Below, one piece after another: positions 18,582-27,800 of a DNA stretch of 64,000 nt. The DNA comes from Eubacteriaceae bacterium (GTDB lineage: Bacteria > Bacillota > Clostridia > Lachnospirales > Lachnospiraceae): NCBI GenBank assembly GCA_902363805.1, contig CABJBF010000001.1:186001-250000 (forward strand), in the 5' to 3' direction. A program made the position numbers and the translations under genes. Below the pieces are notes generated by a model. The model worked only from the letters and a program-made list of their open reading frames with translations. It made no database searches and was not told where the DNA came from. The stretch's first letter is position 1; every line of letters begins with the position of its first letter.

Positions 18582-19790
18582 ATGGCAGATATACCAAAAA
18601 TAAGATTTAAAGGATTTACTGAACCTTGGGAACAGCGTAAGTTGGGAGAACTGGCTGAGATAGTTGGTGGAGGAACCCCAAGTACCAGTGTGAATTCATA
18701 TTGGGATGGAGATATTGATTGGTATGCTCCAGCAGAAATCGGTGAACAGATTTATTTGGAATCCAGCCAGCTTAAAATAACAGAGGAAGGTTTAAATAAG
18801 AGTTCTGCTAAGATTCTTCCCATAGGAACAGTTCTCTTTACATCACGTGCAGGTATTGGAAAAACCGCTATTTTACAGAAAGAAGGCTGTACAAATCAAG
18901 GCTTTCAGTCCATCGTTCCAAATAAAGAAAAATTAGATTCGTACTTTATTTTTACAAGGTCTGAAGAACTTAAGAGATATGGTGAAACAGTTGGTGCTGG
19001 ATCAACATTTGTTGAGGTATCTGGAAAGCAGATGGCGAATATGGAATTGATGATGCCAAAGACGATGCCAGAACAACAGCAAATTGGCGAATTTTTTGCA
19101 AACCTCGACCACCTTATCACCCTTCATCAACGTAAGTGTGATGACACAAAAGAATTAAAAAAATATATGCTTCAAAAAATGTTTCCGAAAAATGGAGAAA
19201 AATTTCCAGAAATCCGTTTTAAAGGATTCACTGAAGCTTGGGAACAGCGTAAGTTGGGGGAGGTCCTAAAAGAAAGAACAGAAAGAGCAAAAGGTGATGA
19301 AGAATTATTGTCGGTGACAATTGCAAACGGTGTTATTCGGCAAATAGATTCTGAGAAAAGAAATACTGCTTCTGAAGATAGAAGTAATTATAAAATTGTC
19401 AAAAAAGGTGATGTACCTTATAACTCAATGAGAATGTGGCAAGGAGCTGTTGGGAACTCTAAATATAACGGAATTGTAAGCCCAGCTTATACAATTCTTA
19501 CTCCAACACCTGAGGCAAATGGAAAATTTTTTATGGAATTATTCAAGAAAAAATCAACGTTGCAGATATTCCAAAGATGGTCGCAAGGTTTAACATCTGA
19601 TACGTGGAACTTGAAATATCCGATATTATCATCTATACAATTTGCTATTCCATCGGTAGAAGAGCAAGAAAAAATTGCAGAGTATTTTTCATCTCTCGAC
19701 CACCTCATCACCCTTCATCAACGTAAGTGTGATACACTAAAAGAGTTAAAAAAATATATGCTACAAAATATGTTTCCAAAGAAAGGATAA
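18582..19790 (+). CDS. hsdS: Type I restriction-modification, specificity subunit
   Basis: A 402-residue DNA-recognition subunit with two target recognition domains. TRD1 runs from about residue 15 and TRD2 from about 220. Each begins with the same framework (KGFTE-WEQRKLGE) and ends with LDHLITLHQRKCD followed by LKKYMLQ. The framework repeats are also nearly identical in DNA: 18625-18649 and 19237-19261 for the first, 19100-19128 and 19695-19719 for the second. Inverted copies of both occur in the silent cassette at 23784-24290, so TRD1 or TRD2 could be exchanged with the stored TRD. The recognised DNA sequence cannot be read from the protein. Confidence 0.95.
   Translation: MADIPKIRFKGFTEPWEQRKLGELAEIVGGGTPSTSVNSYWDGDIDWYAPAEIGEQIYLESSQLKITEEGLNKSSAKILPIGTVLFTSRAGIGKTAILQKEGCTNQGFQSIVPNKEKLDSYFIFTRSEELKRYGETVGAGSTFVEVSGKQMANMELMMPKTMPEQQQIGEFFANLDHLITLHQRKCDDTKELKKYMLQKMFPKNGEKFPEIRFKGFTEAWEQRKLGEVLKERTERAKGDEELLSVTIANGVIRQIDSEKRNTASEDRSNYKIVKKGDVPYNSMRMWQGAVGNSKYNGIVSPAYTILTPTPEANGKFFMELFKKKSTLQIFQRWSQGLTSDTWNLKYPILSSIQFAIPSVEEQEKIAEYFSSLDHLITLHQRKCDTLKELKKYMLQNMFPKKG
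18625..18649 (+). repeat. Recombination-type repeat in hsdS, perfect inverted copy at 24262
   Basis: A 25-bp block encoding WEQRKLGE. The exact reverse complement is at 24262-24286 in the silent cassette. A direct copy with one change is at 19237-19261 at the start of TRD2. Confidence 0.85.
19100..19128 (+). repeat. Recombination-type repeat at TRD1 end, inverted copy at 23798
   Basis: A 29-bp block encoding LDHLITLH. Its reverse complement with one mismatch lies at 23798-23826. A shorter direct copy is at 19695-19719. Confidence 0.8.
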
Positions 19791-19796
19791 GGGATT

Positions 19797-22748
19797 ATGG
19801 CAGAATTAGAAGCAATAATTGAGAGAAGACTAATAGACCAACTATGTAGTGGTGAATCACAATGGACGTATAGACCGGATATCAGAAATGAAGAGCAATT
19901 ATGGAAGAACTTTAAGTATATTTTAGAGCAGAACAATAAAGCAAAACTAAATGATACACCATTAAGTGAAAGTGAGTTTGCAAAGGTAAAGAATGATTTA
20001 TCACATGCTTCATTTTATGATGTAGGGAAATGGCTAGTTGGCGAAAATGGAAAAGTTTATGTCCATGTACAAAGAGGCAATGAAACATTACATTTAGTCG
20101 TTATGAATAATGAGCACATTGCAGGCGGGACAAGTGTATATGAAGTTATAAATCAATATCAGGCGTTCAAAACAGAAGAAAATGACGAAAGGGACAGAAG
20201 ATTTGACGTCACATTGCTTATTAATGGAATTCCTATGATTCATATTGAACTGAAAAATAAAGAACATTCATATATGGACGGATATAGGCAAATAAAGAAA
20301 TATATAGCAGAAGGTAAATTTAGAGGCCTCTTTTCAAATATTCAAATGTTTGTTGTAAGTAATGCGGTAGATACAAAATATTTTTCGGCAGCAAGAGATA
20401 CGGAATTAAATAAAAAATTTATTACAGGATGGATAGATGAAAAGAACTATCCTGTATGTGATTATATGGATTTTGCAAAGGCAGTATTAAAAATACCGGA
20501 AGCGCATGAAATGGTTACAAAATATACAGTTTTGGATAATGACAAAAAGAAATTGTTAATTCTGAGACCATATCAGATTCATGCAATTAAGGCAATGCGA
20601 AATGCATCAAAACAAGGAAAATCAGGATTTATTTGGCATACAACAGGTTCAGGAAAGACAATGACATCATATAAGGCTACAAGAAACCTGCTAATGGATA
20701 TACCATCTATAGAAAAAACAGTTTTTTTGATTGATAGAAAAGATTTAGATATGCAGACAAAGATGGCATTTCAGTCTTATGCAGATAACGATACAATTGA
20801 TGTAGATGATACAGATTATGTCGATACTTTAATTAAAAGAATGACTGATGGTAATAGGCAAATGATTGTTACAACAAGACAAAAAATGCAGACAATGATT
20901 AGCAATCGTTTGAAAGAAGGAACGAAAGAATTTCGGATTATAAAAAATTTAAGAGTTGCTTTTGTAGTAGATGAATGTCATAGAGCAGTAACTCCTGAAA
21001 CAAAAAGAAAATTGGAACAGTTCTTTAATAATTCTTTGTGGTATGGATTTACCGGAACACCTATTTTTGAGCAGAATAAATATGAACAAAAGGGAGACTT
21101 ACCACAAACTACAGAACAGCTGTATGGAAAGTGTTTGCATAGTTATACGATAAAGGAAGCTATCCATGATGAGGCAGTCTTAGGCTTTATGGTAGAAAAT
21201 CTTGGACCAAAGAATAAGGATGTAGATGAATCTGCCTATTTATCCGAAAAGCATATGAGAAATGTTTTAGACGTTATATTGAATCAATCTGCCACAAAAT
21301 TGGGAATGCAGAATGGTAAAGGAAGAACATATGAGGGAATATTAACAGTTAAATCCATTTCAATTGCACAAAAATATTATGAATTGTTAAAGAGAATAAA
21401 AAATGGACAAGATGAGTTAAAGATAAGTGAAGATATTCAGAAAGCGTTACCGGATTTTCCTAAGTTTGCAATTACATACTCAATTTCAGAAAATGAAGAA
21501 GCATCTACTGTTAATCAGGATAAGATGAAAGAATCTTTAGAAGATTACAATGAAATGTTTGGAACAAATTACAAGCTTGAAGCGATAAATGCCTACAATA
21601 GTAACTTAAATGACAGATTAGCAAGAAAGGAAAAGAAATATCTTGAAAGAAGTCAGCAACTTGATTTGGTAATTGTTGTTGATAGATTGTTGACGGGATT
21701 TGATGCACCTTGTTTATCTACATTGTTTATGGATAGACCACCAATGACTCCACAGAATATAATTCAGGCGTTTTCACGAACTAATCGATTGTTTGATAGT
21801 AATAAGCAGTATGGACAGATTGTAACATTCCAATCGCCTAAAGAGTTTAAAGATGCTATAAACAATGCATTGACATTATATTCTAGAGGTGGTGATGGAA
21901 GACCAGTAGCTGAGGATTGGGAAACTGTACTTGATAATTTCAACATATCTGTTAAGGCTATTCATGCTTTAGCAGAAACACCCGAAGAGATATCAGCATT
22001 GTCAAGACAACAAAAGAAATCGTTTGTTCATCTGTTTAGAGCATTAGACCATGATTTTGCACATCTTAAGGCGTTTTCAAATTACAATGAAGATATATTG
22101 AAAGAGTTAGAATTTTCACAGGAAGAATATGAAAACTATGCAGCAATGTATAACAATGTAATGGAGGAACTTAAGAAACCTTCAGATGACCCGGATGGAG
22201 ATGGACCTGAATTAGATGAATATGATTTAATGGCTTATAGTAAGTTGCGTATAGATTTTGAATATATTATTGAATTGCTTCAAGGAGTTGTTGAGTCTTT
22301 AGACCAGACAAAAGATGATTTTAAAGAATCTGATTTTGAATATAATATTAATGTATTAAGAGGTATTATCGATGATTATTATAAGGTTAATCCACAAATA
22401 AGTGAGCTACTAAAGATAATTATTGAAGATATCGAAAATGATAAGGAAAAGTATATAGGTCAGGACATATCCGTTATATTTAATCAGATGAAGTATAAAA
22501 TTATCGATGATGCTATAAGGGAATTTGCTCAAAAATGGTATTTAGAAGATGAGGATGTTAAGTTTGAAGCATATAATTATAGAGATGGAATGCTTGCAAA
22601 CGAAAACGTCCTAAAAGAAAAAACGGATTATAAAACTTATAAAGAAAAATCAGAAGAACCTATGCCAAAATACAAGTTTAGAAAAACTATGGTAGAAGAG
22701 TTTAAAAATGATTTAATGGAAGAAATAAGCCCATTGATTAATGAATAA
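19797..22748 (+). CDS. hsdR: Type I restriction-modification, restriction subunit
   Basis: A 983-residue translocase and nuclease subunit. The N-terminal nuclease domain has RRFDVTLLINGIPMIHIELKN, the PD-(D/E)xK arrangement (Asp, then ELK). The SF2 motor has HTTGSGKTMTSYK (Walker A, about residue 281-290), VVDECHRA (motif II, DECH, about 391), YGFTGTP (motif III) and QAFSRTNRLF (motif VI). The C-terminal helical region carries long acidic segments and contacts HsdM in relatives. It is full length. It lies between hsdS and the recombinase/silent cassette, so an inversion through the outer repeats would flip it. Confidence 0.95.
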   Translation: MAELEAIIERRLIDQLCSGESQWTYRPDIRNEEQLWKNFKYILEQNNKAKLNDTPLSESEFAKVKNDLSHASFYDVGKWLVGENGKVYVHVQRGNETLHLVVMNNEHIAGGTSVYEVINQYQAFKTEENDERDRRFDVTLLINGIPMIHIELKNKEHSYMDGYRQIKKYIAEGKFRGLFSNIQMFVVSNAVDTKYFSAARDTELNKKFITGWIDEKNYPVCDYMDFAKAVLKIPEAHEMVTKYTVLDNDKKKLLILRPYQIHAIKAMRNASKQGKSGFIWHTTGSGKTMTSYKATRNLLMDIPSIEKTVFLIDRKDLDMQTKMAFQSYADNDTIDVDDTDYVDTLIKRMTDGNRQMIVTTRQKMQTMISNRLKEGTKEFRIIKNLRVAFVVDECHRAVTPETKRKLEQFFNNSLWYGFTGTPIFEQNKYEQKGDLPQTTEQLYGKCLHSYTIKEAIHDEAVLGFMVENLGPKNKDVDESAYLSEKHMRNVLDVILNQSATKLGMQNGKGRTYEGILTVKSISIAQKYYELLKRIKNGQDELKISEDIQKALPDFPKFAITYSISENEEASTVNQDKMKESLEDYNEMFGTNYKLEAINAYNSNLNDRLARKEKKYLERSQQLDLVIVVDRLLTGFDAPCLSTLFMDRPPMTPQNIIQAFSRTNRLFDSNKQYGQIVTFQSPKEFKDAINNALTLYSRGGDGRPVAEDWETVLDNFNISVKAIHALAETPEEISALSRQQKKSFVHLFRALDHDFAHLKAFSNYNEDILKELEFSQEEYENYAAMYNNVMEELKKPSDDPDGDGPELDEYDLMAYSKLRIDFEYIIELLQGVVESLDQTKDDFKESDFEYNINVLRGIIDDYYKVNPQISELLKIIIEDIENDKEKYIGQDISVIFNQMKYKIIDDAIREFAQKWYLEDEDVKFEAYNYRDGMLANENVLKEKTDYKTYKEKSEEPMPKYKFRKTMVEEFKNDLMEEISPLINE

Positions 22749-22766
22749 TATAATTATCAAGAAAGT

Positions 22767-22800
22767 AAAAGCTTGGAATTTTTTGAGTTTCCAAGCTTTT
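22767..22800. terminator. Terminator after hsdR, usable on both strands
   Basis: A 12-bp perfect stem AAAAGCTTGGAA / TTCCAAGCTTTT with a 10-nt T-rich loop. T-rich sequence follows on the + strand. Confidence 0.85.
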
Positions 22801-22810
22801 ATTTATTAAA

Positions 22811-22822
22811 ATCGGCGTGCAT
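22811..22822 (+). repeat. 12-bp inverted repeat left of the recombinase gene
   Basis: ATCGGCGTGCAT; its perfect inverted partner is at 23789-23800. The two flank the recombinase exactly. GC-rich words of this kind stand out in this AT-rich DNA. Confidence 0.75.
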
Positions 22823-22829
22823 ATTTTAT

Positions 22830-23759
22830 TTAAGAAAGGTTAGATAATGACCTCATAATAATATCAATATCCTTACTTTCAAGTTCCTGTATAATATGGA
22901 GATATGTTTTTTGAGTTGTAGTCATACTAGCGTGTCCCAATCTCCTTGCAACACTGGCAATTGAAACTCCGGCAAATAGCAAAAGTGATGCATGCGTATG
23001 TCGTAATCCGTGAATTGAAATTACTGGAATACCGGTACTAATACAATGTCTTGCTAAAATATCATTTAGCGTAGAGTTGTATACTTTATCTTTAACGAAA
23101 ATTGGTTCGTTTTCAGGTAAATCTTTTATAAGTGAAGAAAACTGCATTACTGTCTGCCAATCAAGTTGGATTTTTCTCATAGAAGAAAGATTTTTTGTAG
23201 GAAGAAAACCACCGTTACCTTTGTAATTCCATGTCTTAGAAACAGTTAACATTTGATGAGACAAGTCAAAATCTTTAGGTGTTAATGCTAATGCTTCTGA
23301 AAATCTCATTCCTGTTTTAGCTACTAAAAGTATAAACCAATCCCAATTTATATTCTCTGATAAATCTAAAGACTCAATTAACTTATGTAGTTCAAATTGG
23401 TTAAGATACTTTTGCTTTTTTGCTCTAGGTTCTTTGCCTTTAATGATAGCTTTCCTTGTAGGGTCGCGGGAAATTAAACCCTCATCAACAGCATCTAATA
23501 TTGCACATTTAATATGATGATGAAAATCCATAGTTGTTTGTCGTTCATGGTTTTGTGCATAATCGTTTAGAAGTTGCTGATAAGATATTCTGTCAATATC
23601 CCCAACAGTAAGAGTCGGAATTAATTTTACTAACCATTGATGTGCCATCTTATATTTGTTCATTGTTATAGGTCTTATAGCACCTTCCTTGTAAACAGTA
23701 ATCCATTTTTTGTAGTAATCACAGAATAAAGTGTCACTACTGACTGTCGTTGTGTTCAT
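22830..23759 (-). CDS. Tyrosine recombinase (XerC/phage-integrase type), probable hsdS invertase
   Basis: A 309-residue site-specific recombinase. The N-terminal SAM-like DNA-binding domain covers about 1-105. Catalytic residues seen are Arg in TGMRFSEAL, His-x-x-Arg in HGLRHTHAS, His in LGHASMTTT and the nucleophile Tyr in QKTYLHI. Recombinases of this type beside hsdS genes shuffle TRD segments in Streptococcus and Bacteroidales (established). Here it lies between hsdR and a silent inverted hsdS cassette and is bracketed by 12-bp inverted repeats, which fits that job. The alternative is the integrase of a decayed element. Confidence 0.92.
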   Translation of the reverse strand: MNTTTVSSDTLFCDYYKKWITVYKEGAIRPITMNKYKMAHQWLVKLIPTLTVGDIDRISYQQLLNDYAQNHERQTTMDFHHHIKCAILDAVDEGLISRDPTRKAIIKGKEPRAKKQKYLNQFELHKLIESLDLSENINWDWFILLVAKTGMRFSEALALTPKDFDLSHQMLTVSKTWNYKGNGGFLPTKNLSSMRKIQLDWQTVMQFSSLIKDLPENEPIFVKDKVYNSTLNDILARHCISTGIPVISIHGLRHTHASLLLFAGVSIASVARRLGHASMTTTQKTYLHIIQELESKDIDIIMRSLSNLS

Positions 23760-23788
23760 TTGTAAGTCCTCCTTTTCATTAGTCTATA

Positions 23789-23826
23789 ATGCACGCCGAT
23801 GAAGGGTGATAAGGTTGTCGAGGTTT
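23789..23826 (-). repeat. Composite repeat: 12-bp recombinase-flanking repeat joined to TRD-end repeat
   Basis: 23789-23800 is the perfect inverted partner of 22811-22822. It overlaps 23798-23826, the inverted copy of the TRD1-end repeat at 19100. The point where cassette and hsdS stop matching lies inside this composite site. Confidence 0.75.
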
Positions 23827-24261
23827 TGAAAAAACGCTCCAATTTTTACCTGTTCGTTTATTTTAGGAACAGGTAATTCCTGCTTATATAATTCTTCCCA
23901 AACTATATTTTTTCTGCAAATACTTGCACCTTCAGTCGATGCCTTTAAGAAGAAATCTTTTGTCTTGTCTTGTTTAACCCATGCTTGCATAAATAATGGA
24001 TCACAGTTTATCAATTCATAAACCTTGTAAGCAGGCGATATTATGCCATGTTCGAAGCGTAAATTGACATTACAATTTCCTAAATGTAAATTCTGTGCTG
24101 ATAAAATTAAATCATTCTTTTTTACTTTCAAATAGCCAATATTAGATGAACCTCTAAAGTGACTAAATAACTCCGAGTTAAGAAACATTCCATCAATGGC
24201 ACAAGAAAGTAATGTATCTTCATCTTCTACACTGGTCTTTTCTCTGGTCTCATTCAATAAA

Positions 24262-24286
24262 TCTCCCAACTTACGCTGTTCCCAAG
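24262..24286 (-). repeat. Inverted copy of hsdS framework repeat
   Basis: Exact reverse complement of 18625-18649, encoding WEQRKLGD at the start of the silent TRD. Confidence 0.85.
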
Positions 24287-24382
24287 TATTACATATAAAA
24301 AATAGAATATAATGATGTAATTTAATAAAAATCAAAATGTGAAAGAAGCTATTTTATAGTTCGATAAAGTAAAAAATAACGG

Positions 24383-24470
24383 AATCGAGTCCTGAAAAAG
24401 GGACAGTGAATATGAGAAAATGGAAGCATAAAAGGAAAAAGAAAAAAATTGCAGCTATAAAGGAGGCAAA
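24383..24470 (+). repeat. Island-bounding direct repeat, copy B
   Basis: The second copy of the block at 16376-16458, including GTCC-TGAAAAAG-GGAC (a small hairpin) and CAGCTATAAAGGAGG. Here it is the leader of the EF-hand gene. The copies differ by a few substitutions and an insertion of about 6 nt. Confidence 0.8.
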
Positions 24471-24472
24471 TT

Positions 24473-24718
24473 ATGGGATTTTGGAACGGAAAAGTAGATG
24501 GACCTTTAGACAAAATGTTTGACTTTGACAGAGATGGCAAATTAAATGCTTGGGAAAGAGCAATGGAACTAGGGTTATTAATGGATGATGAAGATGACTA
24601 CCAGGATGAGGATGATGATAGTGACTTTGATGATGACGAGTTTGACGACGATGATGAAAGGGAAGAGCTGATGGAAGAAGATTGGGATTCGGATTACGAT
24701 GAAAGTGATGAGTGGTAA
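24473..24718 (+). CDS. Small acidic EF-hand-loop protein
   Basis: An 81-residue protein. Residues 1-35 (MGFWNGKVDGPLDKMFDF and on) end in DFDRDGKLNAWE, a textbook 12-residue EF-hand calcium loop (D-x-D-x-D-G-x-L-x3-E). The rest is almost entirely Asp/Glu. No signal peptide or membrane segment. A longer paralogue with the same N-terminus (DFNKDGKLNTFE) is at 31407, on the other side of the CRISPR-Cas locus. Function unknown; calcium binding is inferred from the loop. Confidence 0.8.
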   Translation: MGFWNGKVDGPLDKMFDFDRDGKLNAWERAMELGLLMDDEDDYQDEDDDSDFDDDEFDDDDEREELMEEDWDSDYDESDEW

Positions 24719-24737
24719 AAACGATTATAAAATTAAA

Positions 24738-24766
24738 TTGACATAACGTTATATATATAATAAGAT
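24738..24766 (+). promoter_or_regulatory. Sigma-A promoter of the crRNA-like gene
   Basis: TTGACA (24738-24743), a 17-bp spacer, then TAAGAT (24761-24766, 4 of 6 to consensus). Transcription would begin near 24773, at the start of the crRNA-type repeat. Confidence 0.7.
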
Positions 24767-24772
24767 TGAGTT

Positions 24773-24847
24773 AACAATTTCTACTTCAGTAGATTAAGAT
24801 AATTTGGTCTGATGCATTATATAACGCTAAATAGGCGTTATATTTTT
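24773..24847 (+). ncRNA. creR: Putative crRNA-like regulatory RNA (CreR type) upstream of cas12a
   Basis: AATTTCTACTTCAGTAGAT (24776-24794) is a Cas12a-type direct-repeat handle: stem TCTAC/GTAGA, loop TTCA. The array repeats have the same stem with a different loop. The handle is followed by a guide-like segment from 24795 (TAAGATAATTTGGTC) and an intrinsic terminator with a 9-bp perfect stem (24819-24827 with 24835-24843) and a T run. The first 9 guide nucleotides match minus-strand positions 24879-24871, directly after TTTA (24883-24880), a Cas12a PAM. That site lies just before the cas12a ribosome site. Known: CreR RNAs in other CRISPR types guide Cas effectors to repress their own promoter through partial pairing. 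Inferred: this one does so here. Confidence 0.8.
24819..24847 (+). terminator. Terminator of the crRNA-like gene
   Basis: ATATAACGC pairs perfectly with GCGTTATAT around a 7-nt loop, followed by TTTT. It gives an RNA of roughly 75 nt. Confidence 0.8.
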
Positions 24848-24870
24848 AAAAAATAATTAAAAAAATTGAC

Positions 24871-24883
24871 ATTATCTTATAAA
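24871..24883 (-). promoter_or_regulatory. Seed target of the crRNA-like guide in the cas12a upstream region
   Basis: Read on the minus strand: PAM TTTA (24883-24880), then TAAGATAAT (24879-24871), identical to guide positions 1-9. Position 10 mismatches and later matching is sporadic, so cleavage is not expected. The site overlaps a -10-like TATCTT (24873-24878) and ends next to the ribosome site AGGAGG (24886-24891). Confidence 0.75.
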
Positions 24884-24898
24884 AGAGGAGGAGCGAAA

Positions 24899-27800
24899 AT
24901 GAACAAAAATAAAACAATATTTAGCGAAACAATAGGACAAACGTATGTATCAAAAACATTAAAAAATACAATAATTCCAATTGGAGCAACACAATTAAAT
25001 ATCGAAAGAAATGGATTAATTACAGAAGATAAAATAAGAAGTGAAAAGCGACAAGAGTTGAAGAAAATAATGGATGATTATTACAGATACTTTATTAATA
25101 ATACATTATCAGGAAATTTAGCCAAAACTATAGAATGGGGAGAATTATTTCGTGCAATAGATAATAATTATATTAATAATTCAGATAAAACAAAAAATGA
25201 ATTAAAAAACATTCAAAAGAAAAAAAGAACGGAATTAAATAAACTCTTTAAATCTAATGATGATTATAAAAAGATGTTTAATGCAAAATTATTATCTGAT
25301 ATTTTACCTGAATTTATAAATAAACAAAAAATAAGTAATACCGAAAAAGAAGAAAGATTAAACACAGTAAACTTATTTAATAAATTTACTTCATCCTTTA
25401 CAGATTTTTTCATAAATCGAGAGAACATTTTTGCAGATGATAAGTCTACTTCAATTTGCTACAGAATTGTAAATGAAAATGCATGGATTTTTTATCAAAA
25501 TTATCTAATTTATAACAAGATAAAAGAAGATGCGGAAAAAGAAATTATAACAATAGAAAATAATAATGTAGATGGCTTAGATGGATTTACATTAAATAGT
25601 ATTTTTAATTTTGATTTCTATGGTATGTTAATGAATCAAAAAGGAATAAGATTCTACAATGATATATGTGGAATTGTGAATGCACATATGAATTTATATT
25701 GCCAAAAATATAAAAAAAAGGCTGCAAAATATAGACTCAAAAGAATGCATAAACAGATATTGAGTATTGATGAGTCAACATTCGAAGTACCTAAAATGTT
25801 AGAAAGTGATAAAGAAGTTTATGACTTGGTCAATGGTTTTTTATACAAATTAAACGAAAAAAAGGTTTTAGATAGAATAAGGAAAATCAGTGAAGATGTA
25901 ACAAGCTATGATTTAAATAAAATATATGTATGTGAAAAAAATTATGAAAATTTATCTTTGTTTATGTGTAGAAATTGGAGCGTACTTAGAGATTCTATAA
26001 AAGCATTTTATCAGGAGAATACAACAGGAAGTAATGCAGGAAAAGAAAAAAAGATAGAGAAATTAATGAAAGAAGATAAATATAGAAGTTTACAGAATAT
26101 AAATGAATTAATTAATAAATATAACAGTAATTCTATAGAAAGAAAGGCAGAAGAATATATTGTTAATATAAATGAAAAATTAGAAAATAAAGAACTTGTT
26201 CAATTAACAAATAAAGAAGATATAAGTTTGATAGAAGATGAAGAAAGCGGAGAAGAATTAAAGCGTGTTTTAGATTTAATAATGAGTATAAACCATTGGA
26301 TAAAAATGTTTATTATTGATGAAGAAGTAGATAAAGATATGGCGTTTTATACTGAAATAGAAGATATATATTATGAGTTAGAACCGCTTAAATCTATATA
26401 TGACAAAGTACGAAATTATATAACTCAAAAGCCTTATAGCAAAGAAAAAATAAAACTCAATTTTGGAATCCCTACATTAGCAAAGGGATGGTCAAAAACT
26501 AAGGAGTATGATAATAATGCTATTATTTTAATTCGTGAAAATAAGTATTATATAGGAATATTCAATGCAAAAAATAAGCCAGACAAAACAGTTATTGAAG
26601 GACACAAGAAAAAAAACGACAGCGATTATAAAAAAATGGTGTATATGTTTTTAACGAAACCACGTTTAATGCTTCCAAAGGTATTTCTTTCTAAAAAGGG
26701 AATTGCGACGTATAAAACTTCTGAATATATACTAGATGGATATAGAAAGGGAAAGCATAATAAATCTAGTAAGAATTTTGATGTAAATTATTGTAGAGAT
26801 TTAATTGATTATTTTAAGGATTGTATTAATAAAAGAGATGAATGGAAAGGATATAAATTTAAGTTTTCAGAAACATCCACATACGAAGATATAAATGATT
26901 TTTATAAAGAGATTGAAAAGCAGGCATATACAATTCAGTGGACCTATATAGATGAAAAAGATATAGATGAGATGAATGAAAAGGGACAATTATATTTATT
27001 CCAAATATATAATAAGGATTTTTCAGAGAAAAGCACTGGAACTAAAAATCTTCATACTATGTATTTTGAAAATTTGTTTAGCGAAGAAAACTTAAAAAAT
27101 ATTGTACTTAAATTGGATGGAAATGCCGAAGTATTTTTCAGAAAATCAAGCATTAAGCAACCTATTATTCATAAAAAAGGAAGTATTTTAGTAAATAAAG
27201 GTTACAATGAACAAAAAGAAAATGAAGAAAGAAAGACTATACCTGATGAAGTATACACAGAACTTTATAAGTATTTCAATAAAATTGGAAAAGTAAAATT
27301 ATCAAATGAAGCAAAGAAATTAATAGATGAAGATAAAGTTGAATACTTTACATCTGATTACGATATTGTAAAAGATTATCGATATACTGTAGATAAATAT
27401 TTTCTCCATTTACCTATAAAGATAAATTGTAATGCAGAAAATTATTCACCTGTAAATGATATTGCATTGAAGAATATTGCTGAAAATAATGATATGCATA
27501 TTATTGGTATAGACAGAGGAGAAAGAAATCTTATTTATGTTTCAGTAATTGATTTACATGGAAATATTATAGAGCAGAAGAATTTCAACATAATTAATGG
27601 AGTGAACTATAAGGAAAAATTAAAACAAAGAGAAAGTGAACGTGACAGTGCCAGAAAGAATTGGAAACAAATTGGAAAAATCAAAGATATAAAAGAAGGA
27701 TATTTGTCTTTGGTTATTCATGAAATAACAAGCTTAGTATTAAAATATAATGCGATAATTGCTATGGAAGATTTAAATATGGGATTTAAGAGGGGGAGAT

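Larger units (their letters stand above)
23784..24290 (-). pseudogene. Silent hsdS cassette (one TRD)
   Basis: On the minus strand a single target recognition domain of about 165 residues runs from NTWEQRKLGDLLNETR to FFQNLDNLITLHRRAL and stop. It lacks a proper start: upstream codons to 24335 are low-complexity and have no ribosome site. It also lacks the second half of an HsdS. The TRD differs from both TRDs of the active gene, so it would give new specificity if moved. Its ends match the framework repeats of hsdS in inverted orientation (24262-24286 and 23798-23826). It is best read as a donor cassette, not a dead gene. Confidence 0.85.

Noticed and set aside
24866..24871. TTGACA read as the -35 of the cas12a promoter
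   Set aside because: A -10 at normal spacing would fall on the ribosome site and the RNA would start at the start codon. TATCTT at 24873 or read-through is more likely.
24866..24898. TTG start giving Cas12a 11 extra residues
   Set aside because: The extra codons run through the ribosome site AGGAGG; the ATG at 24899 fits family N-termini.
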